Origin: Papaver somniferum | Taxonomy: Eukaryota; Streptophyta; Magnoliopsida; Ranunculales; Papaveraceae | Assembly: GCF_003573695.1 (NCBI RefSeq) | Contig: NC_039360.1 | Span: 63,613,911-63,677,910, forward strand | DNA length: 64,000 nt | Reading direction: 5' to 3' | Shown: positions 45,641 through 57,120 of the stretch, in pieces | How the letters are laid out: every line of letters starts with the position of its first letter | How positions within the stretch are numbered: position 1 is the first letter of the stretch | Notes under the pieces: model-generated | What the model was told of the DNA's origin: nothing | The model's database searches: none | What the model saw: only the letters and a program-made list of their open reading frames with translations | Position numbers and translations under genes: made by a program

Positions 45641-45889
45641 TTATATTTTCTCCTTAAGTTTCTTTGTAGAGGATTGTAGTTCACAGCTGAGAGCTCGAAC
45701 TTGTTCTAGAAAAAGGTTCAATTTGAGAGAAATCTCATCAAATTGAGAACCTGGTTGATTGTTACAAGGTGTGGTTTCACACTTGTCTTGACTCGAATCA
45801 TTTTCTGATGATTCAAACCGATTTTTCCTTGTGGGAAATTGCACAGTCCAAACTTCATCTTCCTTGCTTGAAAAACTTGAAGAAGACAT
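45641..45889 (-). CDS. Small 3' ORF of element C
   Basis: An 82-codon frame from ATG 45889 (MSSSSFSSKEDEVWTVQFPT), Ser-rich and acidic, becoming an amphipathic helix (LNLFLEQVRALSCELQSSTK) that probably forms a coiled coil. After the stop at 45641 the same frame stays open for about 27 more codons (LVESRLNLIEEELDEYRNYE), so the real ORF may be longer with one premature stop. It occupies the same slot as the extra 3' ORF of element B (5808-6248), although I see no clear sequence match. Function unknown. Confidence 0.4.
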   Translation of the reverse strand: MSSSSFSSKEDEVWTVQFPTRKNRFESSENDSSQDKCETTPCNNQPGSQFDEISLKLNLFLEQVRALSCELQSSTKKLKEKI

Positions 45890-46365
45890 GGTTACCGTAC
45901 CCTAGTTGGTTATTCGGAGGAAGAGACTATTGAGAAACCGGTTTTAAAACCTAGAGATCAAATATATTAGAAATACTAGCATTTTCTGTTTTACCCTTTG
46001 CCATAAACATGAAGAGTTTTACTCATGTTGCTAGATCATGTGGCATACAAGTATTTTTCATAACCTATCCTTTTCCAAACTCAATGAATAAATTCAGAGT
46101 ACAAGAAATATTAGAAGTTGATATTCTCATCCAAAGGAAAGATGAGAACCAACTGGAAATTTACTGTATATGATAACTCCTTCCACATTGTGGAGGACCC
46201 GGTGGTTTTTCAGGGACATATCTTCTTAACCTAGGTTTTTCATTTACAAAATCAAGAGTTTGAGAGATAAGAGGTGAGTTTACCTTTGAATTACACAACC
46301 TTTCCTTGAAACTGTTGATTGATCTTCGAAATTTGTAAATTATTTTGTTTAACTCTTCTGATAAT

Positions 46366-46794
46366 TTAGTTTCTTCCCCTTTTCAACCTTTCTTTTGTTT
46401 GATAAAATGTAGTTATGGAAGAGTTAGATTTTGAAATACCTTTATCCTTCGCATGTTCTCTTCTTTTACCAAAGGACAACTGAGATACACATGTTGTCTT
46501 TCTGTTACAAGTCTGAGATTTCTCTTGTTTGGTAGAGTTGTTCAAGAATTTAAAGAATCTAGAGTTATGTTGTTTGTTCTTACAAGAATTTCTCGGACGA
46601 GACCATTTTTTCTTTTTATGAACATGAGGATCTTGCGGAGAACACGTCTTTTTTCGTTCCTCTTTCAGCTTATCTAGCTCACATTCCAGACTCTTAATTC
46701 TTTTAGCCCACATGTTTTTTTCCAGTTGAAATTCATCCTTCATTGAACGAATTTCTTCACTCAAGAAGACAATTCTTTCTTCTGCGGGAGACAT
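46366..46794 (-). CDS. Coiled-coil basic protein segment of element C Gag
   Basis: A 142-codon frame from ATG 46794 (MSPAEERIVFLSEEIRSMKD). Residues 1-50 form a coiled coil (MWAKRIKSLECELDKLKEER). The rest is very basic and Asn/Ser-rich (KKKKWSRPRNSCKNKQ). It lies directly after the zinc knuckle at 46932-46973, in the knuckle-then-coiled-coil order of large plant copia Gags (Sirevirus-like). It is probably part of one Gag frame, with a break around 46795-46860. Confidence 0.5.
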   Translation of the reverse strand: MSPAEERIVFLSEEIRSMKDEFQLEKNMWAKRIKSLECELDKLKEERKKTCSPQDPHVHKKKKWSRPRNSCKNKQHNSRFFKFLNNSTKQEKSQTCNRKTTCVSQLSFGKRREHAKDKGISKSNSSITTFYQTKERLKRGRN

Positions 46795-46859
46795 ATTTTC
46801 AAATATGAAAGACCTAGAATTATTTGAATCTCAACACATATGAGAAAGACTTAATTGGG

Positions 46860-47012
46860 TGATTCATCCTCTGTACAATAGTCTAAGGTTGCTGTCCAAG
46901 CTTTAGTTTTCTCACAATAATCCTTGTTGGGACATGAAGACATATGATGACCATGACCAAGACATTTGGAGCAGACTGGAAAATATTTGTCTATTTGAAC
47001 CTTTTTTTCCTT
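46860..47012 (-). pseudogene. Gag zinc knuckle of element C, cut by an LTR insertion
   Basis: At 46932-46973 the minus strand encodes CSKCLGHGHHMSSC, a CX2CX4HX4C knuckle. It is followed by PNKDYCEKTKAWTATLDYC and an acidic TEDES, which mirrors the 'knuckle, Lys/Ala stretch, acidic stretch' of Sirevirus-type Gag. The frame is interrupted 13 codons upstream by the LTR starting at 47013. Confidence 0.65.
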
Positions 47013-47882
47013 TGTTAGATCATAGCTCGGTTGAACCCACCAAGCGTTGGTATGTCAAGTTTGGTTGTCATATTTTAGTGAATCAAAACTAAATTAAAGA
47101 GTCATTTACTAGAGTCAACTTCGTATAGGTTAGCTAGAAATTTATTAGGATATGAGACATACAAGTATTACTCGAAGACTTGAAGAATGTGAAGAAGTAA
47201 AGAGCTACAACGACGACATCATCCTTCCTCTTGAGGTTAGTAATATTTTGACTTGAACTGTTTCATTCCTAATGTATCTTTCAAGTCGTGTTATATTGAA
47301 AACATAACTGCGAAAATGTGAATGATTATATTCTAGTTAGACGTAGTATTAAAGAATTATAATACAAAGTATAACGCCTATCTTTTGAACTTCGTATATA
47401 AGACATCGACATAACCGTATGAGTGCTATTGTGATTTTTTTATGGGTATGGGTGAAGATTTCATCCTAGGAAACAATGTTTTACATTCGTTTAAAGGAAG
47501 TACATTCATAAACTTGTTTTGTGAATCGAAAGGGAAATCGCTAGGCTTATTGGTATTGTTATTCATTGCAAATCTTTGGATTACCAATATGTGTGTTTAG
47601 TATAACCGCTCATAACTTGTTTATGTATCTTGGTAAAACTATTTACAATGCCTGACTTATGTATCGGTATGACTTTTATTAGTGAAACCAATTTTAAGTA
47701 ATCACCTGAGATGGTATGATCGATATTTGTAACTGGTGTGACCATTCCTAATCATTGGGTAACTGATCCTAGAACTTGGTGGGACTAATCACAAGATGTG
47801 TAATCGATCCTTGTAGTAGGTTAACAAGTTTTAGTAATTGGTGTAACCGATCCTATAACTTGTGAAACCGATCACAAGTAAC
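47013..47882 (+). mobile_element. A-type LTR, first 870 bases, in opposite orientation to element A
   Basis: It begins TGTTAGATCATAGCTCGG and matches the reverse complement of about 13330-14165. It is a U3 portion of an A-family LTR inserted on the plus strand into the element C Gag, and is itself interrupted at 47883 by element D. Its remaining part must lie beyond D, outside the window. Confidence 0.75.
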
Positions 47883-50240
47883 TGAAAAAGCGGGGGTCTA
47901 ACAACACCACCCAATATTTCGCTTAGCAATCTGTATGGACTAACTCCGAAATACTTTGCTAGAGAATCAACTAGACAGTCAGACTCAATCTAGATAAAAG
48001 TATCTCAAGGAGTTAATATCTCTCTCTTGATTTGATTTTTACTCAATCTAAAATCAATAGCGAGTCTTTATCAAATAAAAGGAATAACTTGGACGGTACC
48101 AAAGACCAATGCCCAAGGATCAATCAATATCAATCAACAACCAAAGGTTGGATTTCCAATTGATGATCACGAACGCACAACCTGTATTATTTCAATTATA
48201 TAAAATATAATGCGGAAAAGAAATAACACAGACACCAGAAATTTTGTTAACGAGGAAACCGCAAATGCAGAAAAACCTCGGGACCTAGTCCAGATTGAAT
48301 ACACACTGTATTAAGCCGCTACAGACACTAGCCTACTTCAAGCTAACTTCGGACTGGACTATAGTTGAACCCCAATCAGTATCCCACCGATCCAAGGTAC
48401 AATTGTACTCCTACGCCTATGATCCCAACAGGATAATGCGCACTTGATTCCCTTAGCTGATCTCACCCACAACCAAGAGTTGCTGCAACCCAAAATCGCA
48501 GACTTGATAATAAACAAATCTGTCTCACACAGAAAAGTCTATCAAAGGATAAATTTGTCTCCCACAGCTCAACCCTAGGTTTTGTTCCGTATTAAGATAT
48601 AAAATCAAGGTGAACAAGAACCAATTGATAATCTGGTCTTATATTCCCGAAGAACAACATAGATTAATCAATCACCCCTCTACAATCCTTCCTAACTACA
48701 CAGGCGGTTTGTCGAGGAATCACAAACAGTGAGACGAAGATGTTTGTGACTTATTTATCTTGCCTATCGGAGAACTATCACGATCTCAAGCCAATCAAAG
48801 ATTGTACTCGTACGATAGAAGATGCAAGATCATATCACACAACTATGATAAAAGTAGTATCGGTCTGGCTTCACAATCCCAATGAAGTCTTTAAGTCGTT
48901 AACCTGGTTTTAGGGAAGAAAACCAAAGGTTAAAGGAGAATCGACTCTAGCTAGCGCACTAGTATGACACAGACGTGTGGGGATTAGTTTTGCACAATGC
49001 TAGATGTCTCCTTTATATAGACTTCAAATCAGGGTTTTGCCTTAGTTACAAAGCAATCCATATTCACCGTTAGATGAAAACCTGATTTAGATTCAAGCTA
49101 ATATTTCTCAACCGTTAGATCGAAAACTTAGCTTGTCACACACACTTGGGTAGACGTTTACTGGCTTTGTGAAAACCATGCCCAAACGTGTACGTGTATG
49201 TTGGTTCAACATAGTAACCCAAAAGATTAACCATATGAGCATTTCATATTAACCTAGTTCTTCTTCACCATAACTAGTTCAATTGACTCAAATGAACTAG
49301 TTAGAGAGTTGTTCAATTGCTATGAGATCTTATGTAACTACACATGACACAATTGAAACAAAGATGATTTGATTCAATTGAATCGGCTCATGAACTTTAT
49401 AGCCACGGTTTGCATAAAGCATTCCTTAGTAATTTAAGTTTCATGTTCAGAGCACATCTTTAGATCATAATCTCGGCAAAGAGACTTTCGCCAGTTCGCG
49501 GACTAGGTTCCTGGACTGAGTTCGCGGACTTACACGAAAACGATTTTTTGGAAAATCCCAGCAGAAATTCTCGGCAACAGAACTTCCGTCAGTTTGCGGA
49601 CTGAGTTCGCGGACTGGGTTCGCGTACTTGGAAAAGCCAATTCCTCCGGTTTCTCTCAATCAACAAAGCTCGAAAACTTCGGATTAAGGAATACATGGTT
49701 ATGTAACCTAAACTCTCATTCCAATCATTGAGACATTCTCAGAGGATGTTATATAGCCGTTATTCACAGACCGTTTCGCGTCAGAGCAATTCCCAAAGTA
49801 ATTGAAACTTTTCATGACTTTCGTCACTAGGTAAAGATAAACTTGATCAAAGCGAAACGCTTTACCAACACATGATTTCGAGATATAGATAGGAGAGATA
49901 TACTCGGCTCGAAATATCAAATGTGTATGTTCCAGTCTATATAGCATACGACTTTTGTCTCATAAGAAGTAGGAGATAGAAGAGATAGACTTTTGAGTGA
50001 TAGATAAGTTCAAGTCTCCACATACCTTTTTGTTGATGAAGTTCCACGGTTCCTTGAGTAGATCTTCGTCGTTGTATGATGAATCGCCATGAAGTCCTTG
50101 AGCTCAACTACACTTTTTTATCTTAGTCTGAAACTTAGCTATGTAGGATAGAAATCAAGACTCATAGTTTTGATCACTAACATTGACAAACATGCTTGAG
50201 ATAGCAACGCATGCGAGGTCGACCGAGCTATGCTCTAACA
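47883..50240 (-). repeat. 3' LTR of element D (2358 bp)
   Basis: Same ends as the B LTRs (TGTTAGAGCATAGCTCGG to CGCTTTTTCA on the minus strand). It retains the conserved block missing from the B 3' LTR (about 48246-48285). Its GTTCGCGGACT minisatellite sits at 49490-49630. A TATA-like motif is near 49012. Confidence 0.88.
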
Positions 50241-52036
50241 ATCTCCCCCTTTTTCAATCTTAGTGACAAAACTATTAATACATATGGAATACAAAAAAGG
50301 ATAAACTTTAGTGGCTCCTATTCCATAGTCTAATCTTCAACGTTCCCTGAAATCTTCGTCCTTCCAAGTACTCCAATGATCCCAATGGCTATAAGTTTAG
50401 CATCACCGTTGTTGAAGATCCGTATCTATAACAATGAGAGAAATCGAGATTCTCGATCATTATTGTACAATGTCATAGTATTATTATGTAACATCAAAGT
50501 CCAATTGTATCACGACTTTAACAATTATACTATGGTGATATGTATCACTCCCCCTTAGTCAATACTCCATCTCGATCATGGAAACCACTCTCCCTTACAC
50601 AATGATCCAAAAACCATATGTATTTGTAGTGTGAACTACAATATTTCTCCCCCTTTTTGTCAATAAAATTGACAAAGGTACAAGAACGGGATCATAATGA
50701 AATTTCCACAAGACACATTTCATAGACTAAAAGAAAAATACATACCAACTTAATTTAGATGCAATCATAAAGACGAAGCTAAATGCATTCATCAAGGAGT
50801 TTTAAGATACAAGAACACCCCTAAAAAATTCCACAGCCTCACACCCCGCAAGATATTACCATTAAGCACAAGTTCAAAAGAACTCTCCCCCATTTGATGT
50901 CATTCCCGAAAGAACAACAAGAGCGACCTTAATTTCGAAAGAAAAGAAGGATTTTTTAATTGGACACCAAAAACCATAGAAATGATTTTCTATATCCAAA
51001 ACTCAACCAAATTAATCACAAGAAAGCCCATGATTAATTTAATTGGAATACGCAACTAAATCAAACCACAAAAGTGATCAATTTAATTGAAGGTGCTCAA
51101 CATAAGTAAACTTACGGAGCTACGACTAAGGTAATCATACGGAGACGACTAACTTAATCGTTCACATACTCAACATAAGGAAAAAACTTACGGAATATAC
51201 GACTACATCAACCAATAGAACATGATTAGTATAGCCGTTCATATACTCAACACAAGAACTTGTGGAATATATGAAAACTCAACTAAACTAATTACAAGAG
51301 AACTTATAATTAATCTAATTGGAATACAAACAACCAAATTAATCACAAAAGTAATCAATTTAATTGTCAAAATATTTGCTCGACAAAAAAAAACTTTCGG
51401 AGCAAATAACTAAATAACCAACCAAGATGATTAATTTAGTTCATAATGATCAACATATAGCATCTTATGGAACAACCAACAAAGCCAATAAGAATAATCG
51501 ACTTAATTGTATCGTGCTCAACATAAGATACACAATGGAGCCTTCACGGTAAAACATAACAAATGGATCAATGAAGACCAATAACGTGGATAACATACAA
51601 GGATAAAGTCTATTATGTCATTATAATAGGATAAAGTCTATTATGTCAAACAAAATTTTTTATCCTATTTTCCATCAAATAAATGACTGCATAGGCATAA
51701 CTTTTGTAATTGTCAAAAGTCCATTCGTCCTTTCATTAATACGAATACCAATTCATGAACGACTTTACTTTTGACAACATATGGGACCTTCAAGTTCACA
51801 GACGCAAACAATACATATCCCATAATCAAATTGCAATATCACAAAATCATAAAGATTAATACTGCAATAACGTCATCCTCCAAAAAAAATTAGAATTTAA
51901 ACACCAATAAACCTAAAAAATAACATAAGAACATGAAGAAAAAAAAATAGCTATGTGTAGTCACAATCATCGCTATTGAAGGCACTAGTTATTCTTCCAA
52001 CTAAACCAAAAAGAAGACATACTAGGCATAAAAAAC
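50241..52036 (-). other. Polypurine tract and 3' interior of element D, no gene
   Basis: The tract AAAAAGGGGGAGAT (minus strand, 50241-50254) adjoins the LTR. The rest matches the B 3' interior and includes the CTCAACATAAG...CTTACGGA degenerate array at about 51090-51540 and a short duplication GGATAAAGTCTATTATGTCA near 51600-51640. Confidence 0.6.
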
Positions 52037-52136
52037 TTAGTTTTCCTTGATGATTTCATACCTCTGAAATGGTCCATCAAAGTAGGAGTCACTGATATCC
52101 TTGACCCTGTTGACCGTAGACACCATGTTCAAAAGT
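52037..52136 (-). pseudogene. C-terminal end of the small 3' ORF of element D
   Basis: The minus strand encodes STVNRVKDISDSYFDG and a tail ending YEIIKEN with TAA at 52037-52039. It is the clear homologue of the end of the element B ORF (STVKRIKEISDTFFDG...RYEVLNEL, 5808-5880). A 2-base deletion relative to B shifts the frame just upstream. The rest is displaced by element E. Confidence 0.6.
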
Positions 52137-52595
52137 GTAAATGGTGGATTTTCGACAAAGGCTAAATTCGTAAACTCATAATTATACGAAACTCCGATCC
52201 AGCAATCGGACGTGAGTATCGAGACAAGAGTCTCTCATCGAATTCTCAACGGAGAGTACTTTCTCTCAGATTACATGTAGATATGTAGTCTCATGACTGG
52301 ACAACGGCATATCTCATGAATACTGAATACTTTCAGTGATTACTTCTATATAGCATCACGAGATGGACAGCTCCTAGACAGCTTGCTCTGCTAGTATAGA
52401 GCGATAACATCTTCAGGAACAAACAACGAGTTTACCCTGACTATATAAAGGATATGACTTACCTACAAGCTCATATCATGATAATTAATGCTCCTAGATA
52501 GCTTGCTCTGCTAGTATAGAGCCACAAAGTTAATTATTCCTAATTAAGATTGATTCTGCCGTGACATTCACTACTGAATTCCCGGAATAATCTAT

Positions 52596-53000
52596 TATTG
52601 CTCCTATTCCATGGTCGAATCCACAACTGGTCCCATGGAATGGAAATAACAATTGCTCCTATTCCATGGTCGAATCCACGACTGGTCCCATGGAATGACA
52701 ATAAAAATTGTTCTAATTCTATGATCGAATCCACAACTTGATCTCATAGAATAGCAATAACTATATTACCTCATTACTCCGATTTCATGATCGAATCCAC
52801 AACTGGTCTCATAAATGGTAATAGATAAACCTTAATTACTCCGATTCTATGGTCGAATCTACGATCCCATGGAATGGTAATGCTCACTTTATTATTCTGA
52901 ATTCGTAGTCGAATCCTCAGATGATCCTATGAATTAATAATAAACATCTTATTACTGAGTTTTGTGAATTATTCTCCACTGAATTCCACAATTAGTAATA
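52596..53000 (+). repeat. 56-62-bp tandem array in the element E LTR
   Basis: About seven units of (A/T)TGCTCCTATTCCATGGTC, GAATCCACAACTGGTC, CCATGGAATGGCAATAA. Within a unit, ATTCCATGG and CCATGGAAT form an inverted pair around a loop of about 20 bases. Units decay from left to right. Confidence 0.8.
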
Positions 53001-53159
53001 AATAATCAACAACCGGGCGTCTGAGCTACCTCTAAGTAAGCCCTGATTCGAATGGTGAAGGTGTATTCAACGATGATACACTAACAGTCACCGCACGAAC
53101 GAGTATTTCAAAAATACAACAAAACGATGAACCTATGCAAAATACAGAAGAAAATAATA

Positions 53160-54215
53160 AATAATTAAAAATATTGACCAGGGTGCTGGGAGCACGGACA
53201 CACGACCGACCGACCGTGTCGTGGTCAATCCCATGCCAGTTTTATATTTTTAATGCATTTTTATTATTTTCCATGATTTGATGAAAATCCTCTCATTTTA
53301 TCAAATCTCCTTCGTCTCGAGGAAACTCCTCGGTTTCATGGTACTTCCATAAATCCATAAAAATAATATTAAATTAAGGAAAGGAGTGTGGGGCGTGACC
53401 ATTGGCCAACCGGCCATGCCTTGGTCCCAACCGGCCCCACACCCACGGTTCCTTGTTATTTTATTTTATTATTATTATTTCTCTAATTTCATGGAAAAAC
53501 TCCTTGATTTCATGGTATTTTTGCACAAATCATCAAATAATAATAAAATAATATAAATTATGAAAACTTGTGGGACCGGGCCTTGGCCGGCCGGCCATGC
53601 CATAGCCGGTCCCACCTGCCCCTTTGTTTTATTATTTTATTATTAGTATTCCTTGAATTCATCAAATTCCTTGATTTCATGGTATTTCTCTCAAATTAGG
53701 AAAAATTTCCTCAAATCATCAAAAATACCTAAAAAATATTAAAAAATTAAGAAAACTCGTGGGACCGGGCCCAAGCCGGCCAGCCATGCCTCCATGGTCC
53801 CACACGTCCTTGTTTTTATTATTTTAATATATTTTTTTTGCTTCTCTGAACTCATGAAAACTCTTTCAGTTCATGGAAACTCCCTAAATTCATCAAATTT
53901 CTCAAAATTCATGAATTTTTCATAAAATCATTATAAAATTAGGGAAACTCATGGGACCGGGCCCTAGCCGTCCGGCCATGCCTTCCACGGTCCCACACGC
54001 CCTTGTTTTATTATTTTAATATTTTTTGCCTCCTTGAACTCATGAAAACTCCTTCAATTCAAGGAAACTCCCAAAATTCATCAAATTCCTCGAAATTCAT
54101 GAATTTTTCATAAAATCATCAAAGTATTATAAAATTAAGGAAAAGGCACCACGGGACCGTGGTCACGACCGTCCGACCATGCCTTGACCAAGGCGGTCCC
54201 ACGCCTCTCATTCCT
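53160..54215 (+). repeat. GC-rich palindromic cassettes in the element E LTR
   Basis: Six GC-rich blocks at about 53165, 53395, 53570, 53760, 53950 and 54150, spaced about 190 bases, in a very AT-rich background. Each has the form GTGGGACCGGGC(C/T)...GCCGG(C)CGGCCATGCC...GGTCCCAC, with GTGGGACC and GGTCCCAC able to pair. The AT-rich spacers (TTATTATTTTATTATTA..., ATTCATCAAATTCCTC) are repeats too. Confidence 0.8.
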
Positions 54216-55481
54216 TATTTTATAATTATTTTTCATCATCTCATGGTGTTTTCCTCAGTTTCGTCGAAACCCTAATTTTGTCATATTTTCTCGAATGGAT
54301 GCTCAATTGCACGCCAGAAAATATCAAAATTCTCAGGACTGAGACGCGGACGCCTTGGGGACATAAGCACGCTATCTTGACCGACCAAGATTGACTCTTT
54401 GGCTCACGAAAGCCAGTCCCATCAATTTTCACAGTTTTGACCTAATTTGCACAATTGCTCGTATTAGGTCCAAAACTCTCCCAAACACTTTGGATTTTCA
54501 TGAAGTGATCGTCAGGCGGTCACGGGACAACCCAGGGGCGGTTTCATGACTCCATGGTCGGTCCCTCGCCTCGTCATAATTAATTAGGTTTTCTCACCTA
54601 AGGCTCAGACGAGTATTTTCGAATAAATGATTAAGCCAGCATTTAATCATTCTTTCACCAACAAATCGTCAATTCTTCAGTAGTTCTTCGTATTTGCTCA
54701 CGTGAGCATATGGACACTACATGGTTGATCCACGGTCCCATGTAGTCACTCCCTCCTTCGTCCCATGGTGGAAATTCTGACAACCATGAATTGATCATCA
54801 ATTAATCAAATTAGGGTTTCTGAATCCAAGGATCATCATTCTAGATTCCAACCTTAATAATTTTACGACGGCCTCATGATCATTAATTTCATTAATTATG
54901 CTCGATTCAACGACCAGTATTCTAATCAATATTTTGGTACGGTGCCAATAATCCATCAGATGAGCAACACATGCTCAGACGATCAAATATTCAACAATTC
55001 ATCACATGATCAGCACTTGCTCAGATGAGGAATATTTGCTCAATATTGGTTCAACAATCAATATTCAACGATCCATCGAATGAGCAATACTTGCTCACTT
55101 CATCGTAAGAACTGTCTCATGACATGTTCAATTCATGAGTTTCGGAACATCATGTTCAACTCAACAATTACATGGACTCATCATCCAATCAAACCACGAA
55201 GTCATCAATTGACTAAAAAACCACGAGATGTCAATCGTGTCACTTGGGGGGATATCACTTAGGGTTTTTGGTCTGGCGGTCTACGGCAGGTGTGTTCAAA
55301 CACACGATGGAATGTGAGAAAGTCGTGCAATCAATTGAAGGAATTCACAAGGTAGTGGGTGGAAAATCGACCAAGTCTCCACATGTTGAGCAACTGGTTT
55401 CAAACACGATCTCCACCTCCCCACTCCTTGATTCCATCAACTGTCACACTTCATGGAATCATGGTGTCTACAATTTCAGCA

Positions 55482-55492
55482 ATATAAATAAG
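55482..55492 (+). promoter_or_regulatory. TATA-like box of the element E LTR
   Basis: ATATAAATAAG about 400 bases before the LTR end; transcription would start near 55515. Confidence 0.5.
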
Positions 55493-55894
55493 TCTCTGAA
55501 TCATGATTGAAACATCAACAGTATCATCAATCTCACGTCTTATCGATAACACGAGATCATCAACTCATCAATTGAGCAATTTCAATCATTCAGAGCTTAT
55601 CATATTCAGAATTCACACACCCACAATATTTGGTTACCATTGATTCCAAATATTTCCTAGCTTCCCTCCTACAGATCAACTCATCCTCTCTTGTGACCGA
55701 ACTTACTCTGGAACGGTCATTGTCTTGATTTAGGACGGAGTATTACAGATTGATCCCTCGAATCTAAAGCACCCCCTTTGCAGCGGTGCATCTGTGTGAG
55801 GTTTAACATTTCGCTCGGTTCGAGGAGTCTCCTCCGTACGGTTGTCTCCTTAATTCCTTAAAAACCAGCAAATCTTTTTTCCCCATCTACAGAT

Positions 55895-55911
55895 TGGCGA
55901 CCACAGTGGGA
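55895..55911 (+). other. Primer binding site of element E
   Basis: TGGCGACCACAGTGGGA three bases after the LTR end, a TGGCGAC-type gypsy primer site. The cognate tRNA was not determined. Confidence 0.65.
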
Positions 55912-55948
55912 GATTAATCTCTCGGTTGCAATCTAACGATCTCACAAT

Positions 55949-56368
55949 ATGGTTGGTCTTAGGACTAATTCAACTAATTCAGATCAGAATATTTCAAACG
56001 GCAACATTCCTCATGTTACACCTGGCGGCATGGAAGGCAGAGGGGTCCCGACTTTGGCATAGTTGGATCAAATCCTAGAGGTCCATACCAGGAACATGGA
56101 CCTGATGAAGGAGACGATAAACCACATCCTCGACTTTCTCATCAAATTAACATCCGAGTTAGGCGGTACCTCCGCTCCAGAAGTCTCAACACCGGGGACT
56201 GAAGCATCATCTGACCCTCGAATCAACAGCTTCACCACATACGAGAAGTCGGTGGAACAAGAGGTCACACATTTGATCGAAAATCTATGTGAACTCCTGC
56301 ACTTCTCCAGGGATCAGCGCACAAAACACATTTTCAGCACTCAACCAGATATCCATGCGTGCAAATAA
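55949..56368 (+). pseudogene. gag stub of element E
   Basis: ATG at 55949 (MVGLRTNSTNSDQNISNGNI), an in-frame TAG at 56060-56062, then an open frame to 56368 with a short amphipathic stretch. It reaches the RT linker with no capsid domain, nucleocapsid finger or protease, so most of gag and all of the protease have been deleted. The following pol frame overlaps from 56289. Confidence 0.6.
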
Positions 56369-57120
56369 CGCCAACAAACTCGTCACCCATCACCTGCACA
56401 TCGTCCCTGGCTCCAAAGCTGTCAAACAACCACCCAGAAAATTTAGACACGAAGTCGAGGAGCACATCAAGGTCGAAATCCAGAAACTGTTGGCAGCAGG
56501 GTTCATCAAACCTATTCTTCATCTAACGTGGCTAGCAAATGTGGTACATGTTGAGAAGAAAAATGGTCAAATCAGATGTTGTGTCGACTTCAGGAACTTG
56601 AATAAATGTTGTCCAAAGGATGATTTCCCTCTACCCAACATTGACATGCTCGTCGATGCGACCAGCGGTCACGGTATGTTCTCATTCATGGACGGCTATA
56701 GTGGGTACAACCAGATCAAGATGTATGAACATGACGCCAACAAGACTGCGTTCTGTACTCCCATTGGGAATTTTAACTACACCGTGATTCCATGTGGATT
56801 AAAGAATGCTGGTGCCACCTATCAACGAGCCATGACTTCCATATTCCACGACATGATGCACAAGCAAGTATAAGACTATATCGATGATGTGGTGGTAAAA
56901 TCGAAGACTCGAGCATCTCATATCGAAGTTCTAAGGCAGGTGTTCGAAAGGTGCAGAGAATACAAATTAAAAATGAATCCTTTAAAATGCGGATTCGGAG
57001 TTTCTTCCGGAAAATTATTAGGATTCCTGGTCACGGCTGAAGGGATCAAAGTTGACCCCGACAAGGCAAAAGATATTACCACCATGCCTCCTTCACGGCA
57101 AGGTAAATTATGTTCGATGC
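56369..57120 (+). pseudogene. Reverse transcriptase of element E
   Basis: The domain carries IQKLLAAGFIKP, RCCVDFRNLNKCCPKDDFPL, FSFMDGYSGYNQIKM, then the motif-B block CGLKNAGATYQRAM and the YIDD box at 56877-56888 followed by VVVKSK. A TAA at 56871-56873 precedes the YIDD box by one codon, and there is a frameshift near 57095. All palm motifs are present, unlike in element F. Ty3/gypsy family, Tat type. Confidence 0.9.

Larger units (their letters stand above)
41839..47012 (-). mobile_element. Element C: old minus-strand LTR element related to A and B (5' part displaced)
   Basis: A 3' LTR at 41839-44299 is followed by a polypurine tract (ACGGGGGAGAT on the minus strand, 44300-44312), a 3' spacer, a small ORF, a coiled-coil ORF and a Gag zinc knuckle at 46932-46973, where the interior is cut by an A-type LTR at 47013. 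The 5' LTR lies beyond the nested insertions, outside the window. No polymerase or integrase is present in the visible part. Confidence 0.7.
47883..52136 (-). mobile_element. Element D: B-family minus-strand LTR element, 3' portion
   Basis: The 3' LTR at 47883-50240 and interior 50241-52136 are homologous to element B (1931-5900). Element E interrupts it at 52137 inside the small 3' ORF. The rest of D is outside the window. The five bases before 47883 (GTAAC) are the expected left target duplication. Confidence 0.8.
52137..55891 (+). repeat. 5' LTR of element E (3755 bp)
   Basis: It begins TGTAAATGGTGGATTTTCGA and ends CATCTACA. Unusually long, with three internal repeat systems: a 38-bp direct repeat (GCTCCTAGA(C/T)AGCTTGCTC at about 52370 and 52490), a 56-62-bp array (52596-53000) and GC-rich palindromic cassettes (53160-54215). 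A TATA-like ATATAAATAAG is at 55482. Confidence 0.9.

Noticed and set aside
47013..47882. Independent promoter or solo LTR
   Set aside because: It matches only the first third of the A LTR and ends exactly at the element D border, so it is a split LTR, not a solo one.
52540..52734. 64-codon minus-strand frame repeated at 63792-63986
   Set aside because: It is a translation of the 56-62-bp LTR tandem array on the opposite strand.
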